Counted from the stretch's first letter, positions 44,980 to 57,589 are shown. The stretch: 64,000 nt of DNA from Holacanthus passer (GCA_025331565.1 JAFREQ010000063.1:2226501-2290500), one strand, 5' to 3'. A program made the numbers and translations. The notes: a model not told the origin generated them from the sequence alone.

Positions 44980-45340
44980 ACGGGAGATAGAAGTCTGTAA
45001 TTGGTTGCCTGGAGAGGATTAACCTGTCTGCCTCCAGCCTCTCCCTTCTACCTTAAACAATATACCATATACTGGCGTTACTATGGCAACTACCTGCTCT
45101 CCCTTTACCTCTGTATCGTACATCCTCCTCCTCCAATCACACTGAAAAACTCAAACAATGAAGTCACCAGCATTTCTTTACCCCTTGTTCCGTCTTTATC
45201 TCGACTCTCCGCGGCTTCGCTTCGCCCGCCTCCCTCTCACTCTCTCTCTGTAATATAAATGATTAATTAAGCATGAGACTCAGTTCCTAGTAAGGGAATT
45301 GTATTGTCTACCTGACCAGGTAAGCGGAACAGTGGCTACT
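44980..45340. promoter_or_regulatory. candidate conserved block with RFX-like X-box
   Basis: GTTACTATGGCAAC at 45077-45090 fits the RFX X-box (GTNRCC, spacer, RGYAAC) with one mismatch in the left half and a perfect right half. AATTGGTTGCCTGG near 45000 carries another GTTGCC half-site and a CCAAT inversion. ATGATTAATTAAGCATGAG near 45258 is homeodomain-like. Frames over the block are not convincing. Confidence 0.38.
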
Positions 45341-45344
45341 GTAC

Positions 45345-47080
45345 GCTACATTAGCATCTGGGTTTCCTGACTCCTTCACCACAAACACTATAATTAAAAG
45401 GCAGGGAAGGGCATCCCCTTCCTTTCATCTCTGGATTTAAATTTGATTGACGCTTTGAGACTTCATACCACACACATACACGTGTACACATTTCACACAC
45501 ACACACACACACACTCCTAACCTCAGATGTAGCCGCGAGGCAAGCAGAAACTAGTTCGTGTGAGAAACCACAGTCAGCCAGACACACAGAAACACAGACA
45601 AACACTCCTGTGAAAAGAGAGCGTTTTGCGAGGTTCCCACCATATCGCTGTATGACAACACACAATAGGACAGGAAATAACACCCAGACTACACACACCT
45701 TCATCCTGTATTCTGTCTGAACAAACACTTGATTGAGTATAGGAAGATTAATGGATGAACCGTTTGCTCAATAGCAACAATGCTGCCAGGTATGAGAACA
45801 CAGGCTCATTAAACACCAAATGCACAAATATTATAATTATATATTACATACTTTTAGGGATTGCAGACCTGAGCTGCCGGCGTGCATTTATGAAATATTG
45901 CATATGCACATATTCTGTGGGCAAAGCAGTTCTTGAGGGTTGTGCAGCACATTGATTATTAAATTCCATCAATTTGCTCAACAATGTGCATCGTTAAATT
46001 TTACTTTGAGTGTATGATCTTGAATTCTTATTGTATATCATTCTAAATACTTAGGTGGCAGTTGCACATTTTTCCTCTCACTATTACTAAAATGACAGTT
46101 GCACACAGTTGTGAATTCTGAAACAATGATTGGCATTCATTGACCAACAATAGATAAGTTAAGATGATTCATCTTGGATACTATATGAGATTATGCCTCC
46201 AAAATTAAGAGCATTCATTTTGCAAATTAAAACTTTCTTTATAAAAAACTAAGCCAAAGTAATCCTAAAACACTTTTGGTACAATAAACATTTCTTATAA
46301 TTGTGTTACCTTCTGAAAGTCATCTGAAATCTTTCAGAAGATCTTCGGCCTTTTGTGTTTAACCACAGTATTTTCACACCGTGAATCCGCCCTGGTGTCG
46401 TATAAACCTTTACATGCATCGGTCCTTTCTGCTGCGCTAATGGGAGCAGCTAAAGCTACACGGTGGTGATTGACAGCAAACCACCCATGAACTTCATGAC
46501 TGATGTTGGATCAACTACAGAAGCTGCTGCTGATCCATGAAAGTCGGGTTTACTGGGATGAGTCTTAGTCATATACGATAGTGAGTCTCTCTCTAAATTT
46601 TGGGCCGATTGTGTGGGTGTTATATAAACTGTGATTCCATAAAGTGGTTTTAATGTCATTTAAGTCACTATTTACAATCAATGATCTTTAAAGCAGGTTT
46701 TTTTTTTCACAAGCTTGTATTTGGTTGCGTATGTGTGTGCATATATGTTCATATACATAGGTGTATACACATAGGTGGAGTGTGTACATGAAGGCATTTT
46801 ATATTTCTTACTATTCTTTGCAGTACATACTTAGTATTGCTATTATGTGTTTCTGTACGTCTATAGTTTTTTCCTTTTCACTTTTGCTGCTTGTTGATGA
46901 AGAAATTAAAGAATAAAATTCCGTTTCAGAAAAATTTCCACTACAGGTCATGTTGTGGAAACCAAATTGATCTCATCATATCTTTTCTTAAAGTTGCATT
47001 AATACATGTAAAGAATGAAGAATTGCTTATGTTAAACTAATCTTATAGATGCTGTCGTTTCAGTTAATTCTCGCTTTCTC
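45345..47080. other. non-coding DNA, nothing recognised
   Basis: Mixed to 45730, then AT-rich. It contains the AC array at 45494-45514, which lies in a repeat-driven minus-strand frame. T9 occurs near 46700. Confidence 0.55.
45494..45514. repeat. (CA)10 microsatellite
   Basis: Pure CA array. Confidence 0.94.
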
Positions 47081-47084
47081 TCTC

Positions 47085-47345
47085 TGTTTCTATCTTATTC
47101 CGTCGCAGTAATTTGACTGGCAGGAATGCAACACGAACAAACATGTAAATAAAGATCTACAACAAAGAATAAAACCAAATAAAAGGATGTCTGCGGCCGA
47201 GCCTCACTGAAGCTGCCATACATCGTTACGGCGTGAGCCGAGACACACAGCAGAGCCACATACCCCATCACAGACCCGAGGATTATACTTTTTAAACAAC
47301 ATCTGTCTTTCCTTCTCCTGCTTCTCTCTCTCTCTCTGTCTTCAG
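47085..47345. promoter_or_regulatory. weak candidate regulatory block
   Basis: Mixed sequence with GTCTGCGGCCGAGCC near 47190 and TACATCGTTACGGCG near 47218, flanked by CT runs (47074-47084, 47322-47337). No domain in the frames. Confidence 0.22.
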
Positions 47346-47349
47346 GAGG

Positions 47350-48585
47350 ATGGGATAAACAAGCCAATACGCATCCAGATCATAAACCATTATCTTGATC
47401 CTGTGCCTGTCTCCTGTGTATGTTGACAAAGATTACAAATTACCAAGTCTGTGTATTATTTTGCTTGGCCGCTTACGGTTTGGTTTTCCTGTGTATAACC
47501 AGATGTGATTCACATCACTAGGACCAACTGTAGTCTGTGTTTCAAAGTCCTTATACATGAGAAATTGCCTGCAGGCAGTTGTGTTGTTGTCTGTGTTGAT
47601 GCAGTCAACTAACCAAAGACCAACTAACTAACCAGCCAACCATTTGGCCAAAGAGTTAACCAGACGATGAGTTGGCTGCTTGGCAAAACAGACCGGCTCA
47701 TGGTCATCATTGTAAGAAAACCCTTAATATGGGGCAACAGATTGAAGCCTGGTTGGAGCTGAGGGGGGTCAAGTGAGAGGCAATGACTGTGCCGAGTGAG
47801 ACCACCCGAGAGATGTGCAAGTCATAGCATACACATCCCAAACATACTTTTCTCTAAGTACAAAATCATGCTATGCAACCAAAAATGTTTGCACATACCT
47901 AATTTTATTTCAAATTCCAGGGAGGGGATCCCAGTGGTCCCAAAGATGCTAAAAACAATGAGCTGAATTTTGGGAAATGTGGCACAAGATGCTCAAGACA
48001 TTTTTGGAACAAGCTGATAAAGACCCTGTGGAATGAGATAATTTTTCCAATGTTGGAAAATTTAAGAGTGAATACTGGATATTAAGAGATTAAACTTAAT
48101 GTCCCTTCAATTATTTTCAAAATCACCACGAAGTCACCCATTAGAGGAAGGCAAAATAGCAATTATGATTCTATATTGTGTGAAAAACAAGTCTATTGAC
48201 TTTGTATTTGTAAAGAGAACATGGGGGTTTTCCCATTCACTTCAGTGAAAGGCCCACAGTGTTTCTTTTTTTCTAGCTTGAGAGCTGTGTACTTATCCCA
48301 AATGTTTCCAACAATGTTCAAACGCAGAGAAATCTGTAATTTTATTCGAAGCAAAGGTGCGTTTCATTTGGTCGCCTGTCAATGCCAACATATCCACATC
48401 ACTCCCTCTAGTTGCTATAACTTACGGGGAATCACCAGATGACGTGTCAGAGAGTGAGGAAGGAAGTTGGCAAACATGAGTAAACATAACATGAATAAAA
48501 CTCGTACATGACCTTGTCCATGAACATTTCTGTCTGAGTCACGTCAGATAGATTTTCATTGAAATTGGTGGTTGTTTTAACAATG
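47350..48585. other. non-coding DNA, unassigned repeat-like patches
   Basis: Around 47605-47690 there are internal near-repeats of CCAACTAACTAACCAGCC. Around 48190-48440 the sequence (GTGAAAGGCCCACAGTG, CCCTCTAGTTGCTATAACTT) has the feel of a dispersed repeat, but no second copy is in the window. Confidence 0.4.
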
Positions 48586-48589
48586 AAGA

Positions 48590-48702
48590 CAACAACTCCC
48601 ATGATCCCACGCGACTTCAGGACGTCATCAAACTACGTCTTTTTGCTTTTATTGTTTTGATTGTGAGACCCCTAGTGGCAGAAATGACATACTGTGTGTG
48701 TT
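48590..48702. repeat. dispersed repeat family G fragment
   Basis: ACAACTCCCATGATCCCACG, GACGTCATCAAACTACGTC and GACCCCTAGTGGCAGAAATG are words I recognise from a common teleost interspersed repeat. It runs into the 3' end of the overlapping open frames described next. Confidence 0.55.
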
Positions 48703-49132
48703 TGGAGGAGGCTGCGGTAACATCACACTTCATACAAGCATCAGATGGCCAAACAGTAAAACCAGCCAACACATCTGGCAACAAAAAATCAGCTAACATG
48801 CTGACCCAAACAGTGTCTTCAACAAGAAAACAACCAACCAATCCATTACCGCAGCAGGCATCCAACAAACAGGAAATCAGCTCAACAGACAATAAGAGCT
48901 CTATCAAAACTATCACCCACACCATCAAATTGACAGCTCGCCAAAACACCAATCCAATCTGCAGCAGAGGTAACCACACCGGGCAGCCACACCTCCAGGT
49001 TTGGCAGCATGTGTGCTTTGACAGAAACCACCGCTCCATGTTTGTCATTACAGTCCAACAGTGTACAATCAAAAGCCGAAGATTAACGACATACGACAGA
49101 TCATGACTTTGTTTACTGCAGGAAAAGGCCAT
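48617..49132 (-). other. longest ATG open frame, 171 codons, probably non-coding
   Basis: On the minus strand an ATG-led frame runs 171 codons. On the plus strand an overlapping frame is open for about 150 codons (from an ATG at 48684, 140). The plus frame is Thr/Ser/Asn/Gln-rich and the minus frame Leu/Val/Cys/Trp-rich, both as expected from a skewed CA-rich sequence. The C-terminal end of the minus frame lies in a dispersed repeat. No domain, signal peptide or clear membrane topology is convincing. A real small gene cannot be excluded. Confidence 0.2.
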
Positions 49133-49735
49133 TCATAAAGTGTCAAGCCAAGCCACAGCAGACCAGCATCTGCACACTACAGGCCTACCTGCTGGAGACA
49201 ACTGTGTCATACAGGTCTCACTTTGTTCACCAAGTAGACCAGATACAGGAACCTGTCCCACCTGAAGGAATTTCAACAATTTACACAGTGTGTGAAAAGA
49301 AATTTGCACAGGTAGCCCTGCACACACCTTCATAACGTAACAGAACAGTATGGTGACACGGCATTCAGTGCGACTGCAGCTTCACAATGACAAACAGGAA
49401 GTGTGGGCATTTTTGGTTAAAAAATTTTACCTATCAATTATGAAAATATTTGTTGATTAATTGACATATGGCATCAGCTCCACGTCATAGTATACTCTGC
49501 TACAAAGGTGGGTCATAGGTTGAACAGTCTTGAACTGTGTCTAAACTGCAGATGCATACTTCAAAAATCACTGAAAAGGGGTCATTTAAAACCTCCAAGC
49601 TTGCAGCTGTCAGTGTTCGGAGCTGCAGTCTGAGCTGTGCAGCAATGGAAGGTGAAAGAGAGGAGACGATCTGCACTGTTACACTTTCATAAAAACAAAG
49701 CGAAACAAAGGTTTGGTGCAATAAAAGCACAGACA
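49110..49735. other. non-coding DNA with family A remnant
   Basis: Around 49415-49482 the words CCTATCAATTATGAAAATAT, TTGATTAATTGACATATGGC and ATCAGCTC resemble one end of the GCTGCAACTAA element, strongly decayed. Otherwise nothing recognised. Confidence 0.4.
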
Positions 49736-49739
49736 ACCC

Positions 49740-50130
49740 CATGAAAAAGCTGCAGTTAGTTCAGCATCTCCCTTTAGATGATGACTCACTCGTCTTTCAG
49801 TGGTTTTCTGTGGATCCACGCACTGTCAGATCATAATCAATTTATCACAGCGGTCTAATGAGAGCGAGTTCTGCTTGAGGAGTTTTAGAAAAGCCAGGCG
49901 TGACTGCAGACAGAGAAAATAAACACCTCCTGTGTGATCTCTCACGCCTGGTTAACATCACTGACACCGTGCCGCATCTCACACAATCGCCAGATAGTTT
50001 TGCCTCATAGCAGATGTGGAACCCAGTGAAGCGTGAGATACAGACTTCTGATGATGGTGATGATTCGCTCTCCTGCTCCGTCAGGAGGGTCAGGTGAGGT
50101 TTTGTGAGCACAGTCGCTGTTTTGATGAAC
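49740..50130. promoter_or_regulatory. weak candidate conserved block
   Basis: Mixed, repeat-free sequence with GATGATGACTCACTCG (AP-1-like TGACTCA at about 49783) and ATCATAATCAATTTATCACA near 49832. Short frames only. Confidence 0.22.
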
Positions 50131-50134
50131 GATT

Positions 50135-51125
50135 AACTGCGTCGCGTGTCTCTCTGGCTACGTTTGGTGTCATGTTTTAGAGGAGCAGAGAGCTGTGTGA
50201 GGTCTGATCATGAGAGAGGGAGAATACATACGACCAAACCTCTGTGAAGGTTTGCGTCCTGCTGAATGTAAACATACATCCACCCAAACACATAACAAAC
50301 CTACATCACCAAGGAAATGTCTGCACATATACAGAAATGGATGGACTATATGTTATGAAAGACACTTTTTATCAGTTATTATGGTGCAATGGAAACATCT
50401 GATGTTCAACTTTTCCTTAGGTTGATGAGACGAGAACAACTGAAATCTCTTCATGTAACTCAGCTGTCTGTAATGTCTCGATCAATAAATAAAATGCTAT
50501 TAAAAATTATTAAATATTTTTTAGGAACTTTACTAAGGAATGAGTAAATGAAGAACCAAGAAAATCAGTGGCTGCCCAGCAATGCTCTCACTAGACAACA
50601 TCAATTTTGAACACCCTGTGTTGCATTCAATGACAAAATATCCACACATCCAATTTTTACAGGGAATTTTACATGGACGTAAATCCTCGGGATACTGTGC
50701 TGCACCCAGTCTTATATCAGTGGTAAGTTAAGTCACTACTACTACAGATAATAATACTACTAATTTTCCATAGAGTACTTCCACGACTGCAGCATTAGTA
50801 GTATTATTACACATGGAGTAGACAAAAAACTAAAAACTGCATGAAACAGAACACTTCAGTTAAATGAACCAAATCAAAATTACTTAAACTACTACAGAGA
50901 TTACAATTACTACAGATGTGGCAGTATACCTCAACAGCATGTCTCTCACTTTGTCCATATGATGCATCTGTTCGTCATATCTTTGTTAGATAGTTTGAAC
51001 TTCTGACCTTCGTCTTCCTTGACGTGTTAATTCATCCAGCTGTATCTTGGCCTGTGTACTTATTTGAAACTCTGCTAGTCATCTCATGTTGCTTTCAAAC
51101 AAACCACATATCAAAACACTGAGCG
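50135..51125. other. AT-rich non-coding DNA, nothing recognised
   Basis: Includes ACTACTACTACAG-type imperfect trinucleotide words near 50733-50770. No gene. Confidence 0.55.
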
Positions 51126-51129
51126 GCTG

Positions 51130-51640
51130 TTTTATAGCTGAGTGTTGCTGCTAAGTTGGTTTATGTTTGTCTATCCCTGTATTAGTACTATTACTGCTTC
51201 TGTTATTACTGCGACCACTAGAATCAGGGCCGTGTGAATCGGTCCTTTATGCTTCGACGAGCAGAGCATCGTGTTATGAAAGTAAAAATGTCACGCTGAG
51301 AGTCGTTGCGGGCACAAGTGCTCATCAAATGTTAATTCTAACGCCATTAAACACAACATCCGTAATAACCTCTCCCCTGGTTCCTCCTGGAGGCCCAGCC
51401 CTGTTTGATGTTCTGGATGAGAGCTAGTGTTTGTTAATGCTGCCACCGCAGGCAGAGATCCACCGAGTCAGCACTGCCGCAGGTTGGATCATGTCTGACT
51501 GACTGTGGGTGGGAAGCATCGCTGCAGAGAGGAGGAGGACGGCAGAGGACCAACACTCTGTTTAGTGGCAGCGGCGTTTTCTTAATTTGTCTTTATGGGA
51601 CCAATTAAGCTCAATGCAAACTGATGCTAACCAATATTTC
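51130..51640. promoter_or_regulatory. candidate conserved block
   Basis: Mixed, repeat-poor sequence. A plus-strand frame (51167-51427) opens with Leu-rich codons resembling a signal peptide, but it has no ATG before the leader: it would start at TTG, with a stop just upstream. So it is not called a gene. The second half has TGCTGCCACCGCAGGCAG, GCACTGCCGCAGG and GGGACCAATTAAGCTCAATG (CCAAT plus homeodomain core near 51598). Confidence 0.33.
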
Positions 51641-51644
51641 TGCT

Positions 51645-52535
51645 ACTGCTACCACGACTTCTATTATTTATACTCAAACCGGAAAAGCAAACTGGGGTTC
51701 AGTGTCTTGCTCATGGACACTATGACATGTGACATAATGCTATGTTTTGGTGTTACACTATGATATTGATAAAAAATACAGTATTATCAGTATTTTTATT
51801 TTAAAGGTTTCTATCAACTTCAATTGAGAATGTGGCGTTTATGTTCATGCATGTTTTATATCCATTTCCATTTTTCAGCATGGCACATTTCATCTTAGAG
51901 AGTCTACAATATTTTCTCTCACTTAAGACTAATTGAGAGACTATGACTGCTATTACAACTGTTGAGTTTCACTTTTTATTATGTTTATTGATTTCTTTTC
52001 AAGGACAGAGTAAGGGAAAAATTCAGTGTCAAGTGGCAGCAATGTATATGACATGTAATCGTATTACTATACCACATGTCATAATGCCATATTCATATTT
52101 GTAAAAAAAAATAAGTGCATAATAGCCAACAAATCCAGTCCACACCCATCACAGCTGCTATAATTACTAGGACACTACGATAAAACTTAATTAAGATATG
52201 GCTGACATTATGAATCTCTTGTCAACCTTATTTAATCATATCTATATATCAATTTGCATTAAATGAACAGTTAGAATCCCAAAGAAGTTGTGTACAACCA
52301 ATGACATGAATTAATTAAATTATCAGATGCTCAGACTGTGATTAATCAGGACAAACGTATCAGTCAAAACCTGATATGAGAAAGAAAATATCCTGCACTG
52401 ATTATTACGAAATTGTCTTTTGTCTATTAATTTTTAAATTTTGCGTCCAGCCATGATCACTGCTACTCTGTCTGCCTCGCCCACTCAGTGCACTTTGTAG
52501 AATCATACTTACAAACACACACACTTAAAGCATGA
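51645..52535. other. AT-rich non-coding DNA, nothing recognised
   Basis: No repeat, frame or motif cluster. Confidence 0.6.
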
Positions 52536-52539
52536 CAAA

Positions 52540-52940
52540 TAACTTGGCCTTATTTGCCCCTTGCCCTTTGCAACGCAGCTAATCCGCAGATACGCCAGAG
52601 ATCCCTCTATGCATTCTCCATGAGTGGAGGTCTGCGGCGCAGGCAGACTAACTGCCCCCCTTGAGACCGGCCTAAACAAGGAGCCTGAACCCGGCAATTA
52701 CCCCCAGGAGTCGGTACACCAAAGCATATCGGATGCTGCTGACATACACATGCACGCAGCCACTCTTGCATGTTGCCAGAGGAGCAGTGGCATCATGGAT
52801 ATGTATGACACATGCATACACACAATCACACACCCAGACAGCTGTGATTTCCCCAGGTAGCCGCTCTAAGCCTGCAGAGGGAGGATTTGTCGGAGTCCTT
52901 GTTTAACACAGACGTCAAAATGAGAGCGCCGTGGCACGGT
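52540..52940. promoter_or_regulatory. candidate conserved non-coding element
   Basis: Repeat-poor block with scattered CpGs (AACGCAGCTAATCCGC near 52571, GAGGTCTGCGGCGCAGG near 52627) and CAGCTAATCC, a paired-class homeodomain-like TAATCC word (OTX/PITX type). It also has ATGCATTCTCCATGAG and ATATCGGATGCTGC. Open frames on both strands lack domains. Texture fits an ancient enhancer. Confidence 0.38.
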
Positions 52941-53149
52941 GGGAGGGGGGATGAAGTTGATTTTTGACAGAGATGTTCGTCTCATGCCGCTTGATTGACG
53001 GGGAGACAAGCCCCCAGTTTAACCCTCCATGTCTGACAGAACATCTCCTGAATGATCAAGTGGTGAAACAACTCAATTTAAGCAGCTGTTCATGTTCAAG
53101 AGGGTTTATGGGGTCAAAGGGGGGTTTGCATTTGAATTTGCCACAATTT

Positions 53150-53370
53150 TGGGGCGTCCCTCTGGCTTGGCAGGCTGGGGTGCATGCTGGGAATTTTTTT
53201 TGCAGCAAGTCTCCAAGGATGGGGCAACATCAGTCCACCGCTTTGTTAATATCTCAACAACTATTGGATCTATTTCCATAAAAAATTGTAGACATTTGTT
53301 TGCAATAATGACATCATACTTTGTGTTTACAGCTAATTATCAAATATATATAAACTATGCTGACATTTAG
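53150..53370 (+). repeat. family D fragment, copy 5
   Basis: CAGTCCACCGCTTTGTTAAT, ATCTCAACAACTATTGGATC, CATAAAAAATTGTAGACATT, then TACAGCTAATTATCAAATAT and TGCTGACATTTAG follow the module order of this repeat on the plus strand. The upstream TTGGCAGGCTGGGGTGC part may be host sequence. Confidence 0.7.
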
Positions 53371-53374
53371 TATC

Positions 53375-54435
53375 AAAGCAGGAAATAGTATGATGCTCTT
53401 ATCCTGCAGTCATCAGTCCGAGCTTGTTCACACCAGAAAGTATTTTCATCCAATTGATGGAGGCACAGCATCAGCATTGTTTTGGAAGGAAAAGCTAACA
53501 ACCAAAAGTTGTGACAGCCAATAGACTGATGTCATAAGTCTGAAAGTTTAACTAATACTGAAGGTAAACAGGAAGCTTTAATTCAGCTGCCTCACAATGG
53601 AAGTCAGTTAACTTTAACACAAGGAGTTCATTTGTGCTTAAATCAAACTACTGATGTCAGTCTGCAGAGGTTTAAATAAGAGCTACACGATAGATTTAAG
53701 TTTTGAAATTTTAACATCTCAACTTTAACATGACCTGAAAGAAGCTTCTCTGTCAGCCATGAAACATCCTTTCTTTCTGTTTTGCTACTGGTGTTTAAGC
53801 CATGACAGCATGAAGTCAAAGTTCCCATGTTAGGAACAAGAAATGTGACTTTGCTTCCATAAGTCTAATTAGACAAAATCACTGCTAAAGGTTTTGTCTC
53901 TGTGACTTTGTTAAATAGTTAGACGCTGCCTGGGGGAAACTTTTTGACCTGTTACCTTCCAGGCCTGAAGCGCTGAACTCCTCTGACTGTCTGGGCCGTG
54001 AGACGCATGAGAAATGTCTAAAAGGGAAACAAAACTTAGCTGTAATCTCCTCTCCTGAAGCTTTCTGCTGCTTTTTTGGTTACACTCGCAAACAAACAGT
54101 GCGTGGAAGGAAAAAAAAAAAAACCTCAGCCCCTCGGGAGGAGTAGACAACCCAGACAATGATTGGCAGCAGCTTAACAAAGCACCTGTCTGACAAAGAC
54201 CGACAGACAACACACACGCAAACATGCAAACAAACAGCAGAACCTGTCCTGTCCTCCACAAATGAGGCAGACAGAGAAGAGGTCTTTAACTCACTGCTGC
54301 CCATCCAAATTGGTGTGTAAGGAGAAAAGGCGAGAAGGCAGCATAACGAAATGAGTGTGGGAAATTATGCAGAGGCAAACAGTGAGCACAGCAGGAAGAC
54401 GAGGAGGAGGAGGAGAAGATGTGGTGACATCAGAC
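53375..54435. other. non-coding DNA, nothing recognised
   Basis: AT-rich, with an A13 run at about 54110-54122 and a purine-rich patch near 54390-54420. Minus-strand frames around 53911-54304 show no domain. Confidence 0.5.
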
Positions 54436-54439
54436 TTAA

Positions 54440-54800
54440 AGCCCAGAGATGGGGCTTGTTAGCAGGAAGCTCTATTAGGTTCGCCTCCTGCCCTCTTCTC
54501 CGTTCTCCTTTGTCCTCCTCACCTTTCCCACCAGGCCTAAATTGGCCTCCAGAACTCCACCTGACTCCCCTCCCAGCCTGCAGCGCTCATGTATATGCAT
54601 CTCAAATCCCCCCTGGACACGGGCAGACAGGCAGGCCAGGCGTAGCGCTGGTTCACCTAACAAAAGCAATTTGGTACGATACACCGTTTGGGTCAAGTAC
54701 CCCGAGTGTTCCCCCTCAATTGTTTTAATCAGGCCAAGGTAGCAGGAAAGAGAGGGCTCGGAGGCACCTAAAGGCACCTTTCCTCCTGGCCATTATCCTC
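54440..54800. promoter_or_regulatory. strong candidate conserved non-coding element
   Basis: About 360 bases without simple repeats or dispersed families, mixed composition. It includes CAGGCCTAAATTGGCCTCC near 54533 (partial dyad with a CCAAT inversion), ATGTATATGCATCTC near 54590, AAAAGCAATTTGGTACG near 54661 and CTCAATTGTTTTAATCAGGCC near 54715, the last with SOX-like ATTGTT next to a TAAT core. Frames are open on both strands, but no protein family is visible. Confidence 0.43.
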
Positions 54801-54804
54801 CGGT

Positions 54805-57585
54805 GGGTGAATCGTGGATGTGGTTGTTAAGAGAGACAGACACGACAGCCCATTTTGGAGACGAGTCAATTAGAGGAGACTGGAACTTTTTTAAGGGGGA
54901 AAGATGCATATAGACATATATGTTTTCAGGGAAATTAAAGGACAAGTTTGACACCAGAGACGTGGAAGCGAATGTCAAGAGGGAAAAACACTTGTTAAAT
55001 GGAGACCTTGACATTTGTTACTGGAGTTCTCTGGACCAGACAAATTATCACACAGTGGAGCAAAGTTTTCACATTCGTCCTCTGGTTCCTATTACAATTT
55101 TTTTTTTTACTACTGACGTTTTGACCATTACATTTTTGACAGATTGGCGACAAAACAATGCAGACGTCCTCGTGGGTCAATCATGCTTTAGCTGTATTCA
55201 GTCTGCATTAAAGTCACTTCCTGTGGTAACAGGGAAAGTTAGGATGAATTTAGTCCCTATGAACTGCAACCACTGAAATATATTCCCATTAGGCTGCAGT
55301 CTGTTTGAACTGGACCTCTCTGGAGATTTGGATACAGTTGGCTTCATGCAAGAACATTTTTGTATTCTTATCTGAAAATTTTGCTTTTTCTGTGAGGATT
55401 GCTTGCATGAGTGTTTCAAGTCGGATTCACTGAACTCTCTTAAGTGGTCAAACTTAAGGTCAACTCTTAAGTTCAGGAGGAGGTGCGTGAATGCTGATCA
55501 TTAGCATAATCTACACCTCTAAAATTGCCATATAAGGCTACCTGCTCCACTGCAACTGTGAGCAAGCTTAAATCACGAAAGAGCAAAAAGATGAACTTCA
55601 CACTGCTGAGCTTCTGGTCGAGTTTTCCAAAATCACATTTAGCAGTGTCAGAAGTGAAGGGAGAGGAAAGAAAACCTCAGTACAGCTGTCAACAATGTGG
55701 CATCAGAGCAGATGCACTGTGACAGAAATAAAGTTTTTGACACAAAGTTAGATGCCAAAAAACGTCTAAAGAAAAGAAATATGAGGGGTGATGAAGGGGA
55801 CGTTATATAACCTACAGTAAGTGATGCTACAGTCTGTTACACTGACCCACCTGTCTTTAGTCCTGAGTTTAACTTAAGTTAACTTAACAAAATTTGACAA
55901 CTTTGTTCTTATTGTGGCATAAAAAATGTAGGTAGAAGCAGTTGATCCATCTAAAATCTGTCCATTGGAATAATATAAATATTCTCAAACAGCACTAAGC
56001 TTTATTGAGGTCAGTGTACTTGTGTTTAAATTCTCATAACTCATCATCAGATAAGACGACAGACGCGTCAACAAAGCCAAATTCCTTTAAAAGTGACTGT
56101 TGACTTGTTGCCATTGTTCTTTTCAAATGAAGAGACACAGGCAGCTACTGGAGAACAATGCTTGGAAGCTTTAACATTTCAAAGACTGACTGTGTGGTAA
56201 AAGAGAAATATAACCACCAACACATAACAACATCCGTAGAGCTCAAATCCCAACCAACACTAAACAATTTGTCAGTTGCTCAAATGGTTTCTGTTTATCG
56301 TTTGTCATCCAGGTTTGATTCTGTTGTGATTAGTAGCCAAACAGGAAGCTCCAGATGTGAGATGGGTTTGAAGATGTTAAGTGACGCGTCATTTTTATCG
56401 AGCGTGATACGTGTCATTTGTTTGGCTCTCGTCCTGATTCAGATCAAGAGAGAATAAACAGCAGCTGGGGAAACATACAAATACATTCCACTCATCAAAG
56501 AAAACAAACAAATTAACTTTCATTTCCTGAGGCAGCCGTGCCCAAGATCCACCTTCACAAAGCCTGTAAGTGTTTTGATATCTGAAAATCCACCAGCATT
56601 GATGCTACCTGGTGTGAGCTGTCACAGGTTCATGTTTTTAATATCCCTTTGGCCTCGGGCTACTTTACTTGAAATACTACCGACTGACAACCTCCATGTG
56701 TGTAGATTTACATTTTGACAATGACATTTGACAGCAACAAAATCTGTTCGATCATAACGTTGCATTCACTCGACCTTCTCGGTTAGATTTAGTTTTCTTC
56801 GACAACTGAAAGCAAAGCAACCACATTATGCTTGGTGCTCTCAGAATTAGTTGTCTGTGTTAGTATGATTAGCATGAATTAAACTACACACAAACAGCAG
56901 TAAAAAAAAAAGTATATATCTTAAGGCCCTGATGTCAGGATTTAGGATGTTATTGAACATTCACATATGGGATTCTGTAATTCTGACCAATGCTGTTGCA
57001 GCTGAAATAGGATGTTAGTTGTTCAGTTCAGGGTTGCATGAAGATCCAAACATTGATAGTCCAGCTAAGAGGAAGAGAAAGATCCGCCAGTTACTACGTT
57101 GACACGCAACAACTTTCCAGCATGACCAATGTAAATGTTTGAAGGAGGAGCGTTTATGAACACAATCCATCATTCACTGGAAACTCTACAGGCAACGCTG
57201 ACACTTCAAAGTCCTGAAGAGCAGCAAGTCACAACAAACACCTGAAAACACGGCGCATGAACGACGTGAACTGACCTTTACAACATACCTGGCGCTGGTT
57301 GTGAACGTGCTACGGTCGTGCAGACCTGACAGTTTGTATGACAGACGTGTGACTCATAAAGAAATGTGAGACGCAGACTCGGTCCACGCACCAGTAGAGC
57401 TGAACGTAAGTCATGAAGCTGGTGTGAACTAATTTTATATAACAACGTGGGTGGCTAATGGTAACAGACCAGTGCTGCACCCAGATCTGAGTGTACTGTA
57501 CTGTCTTAACTACTAATCCATCATTTATCTATTTTGTCTGTATATCAGCATTTTGGGACATCAAATTAATCTTACTCATGTGGAT
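54805..57585. other. AT-rich non-coding DNA, nothing recognised
   Basis: Long stretch with only short frames (for example 54920-55276, 55525-55722, 56158-56457), none with a recognisable domain. A9-10 runs occur near 56903. No clear repeat family. Confidence 0.55.
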
Positions 57586-57589
57586 GACA

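Noticed and set aside
45351..45728. 125-codon minus-strand frame
   Set aside because: It contains the CA array as a Val/Cys run and shows no domain.
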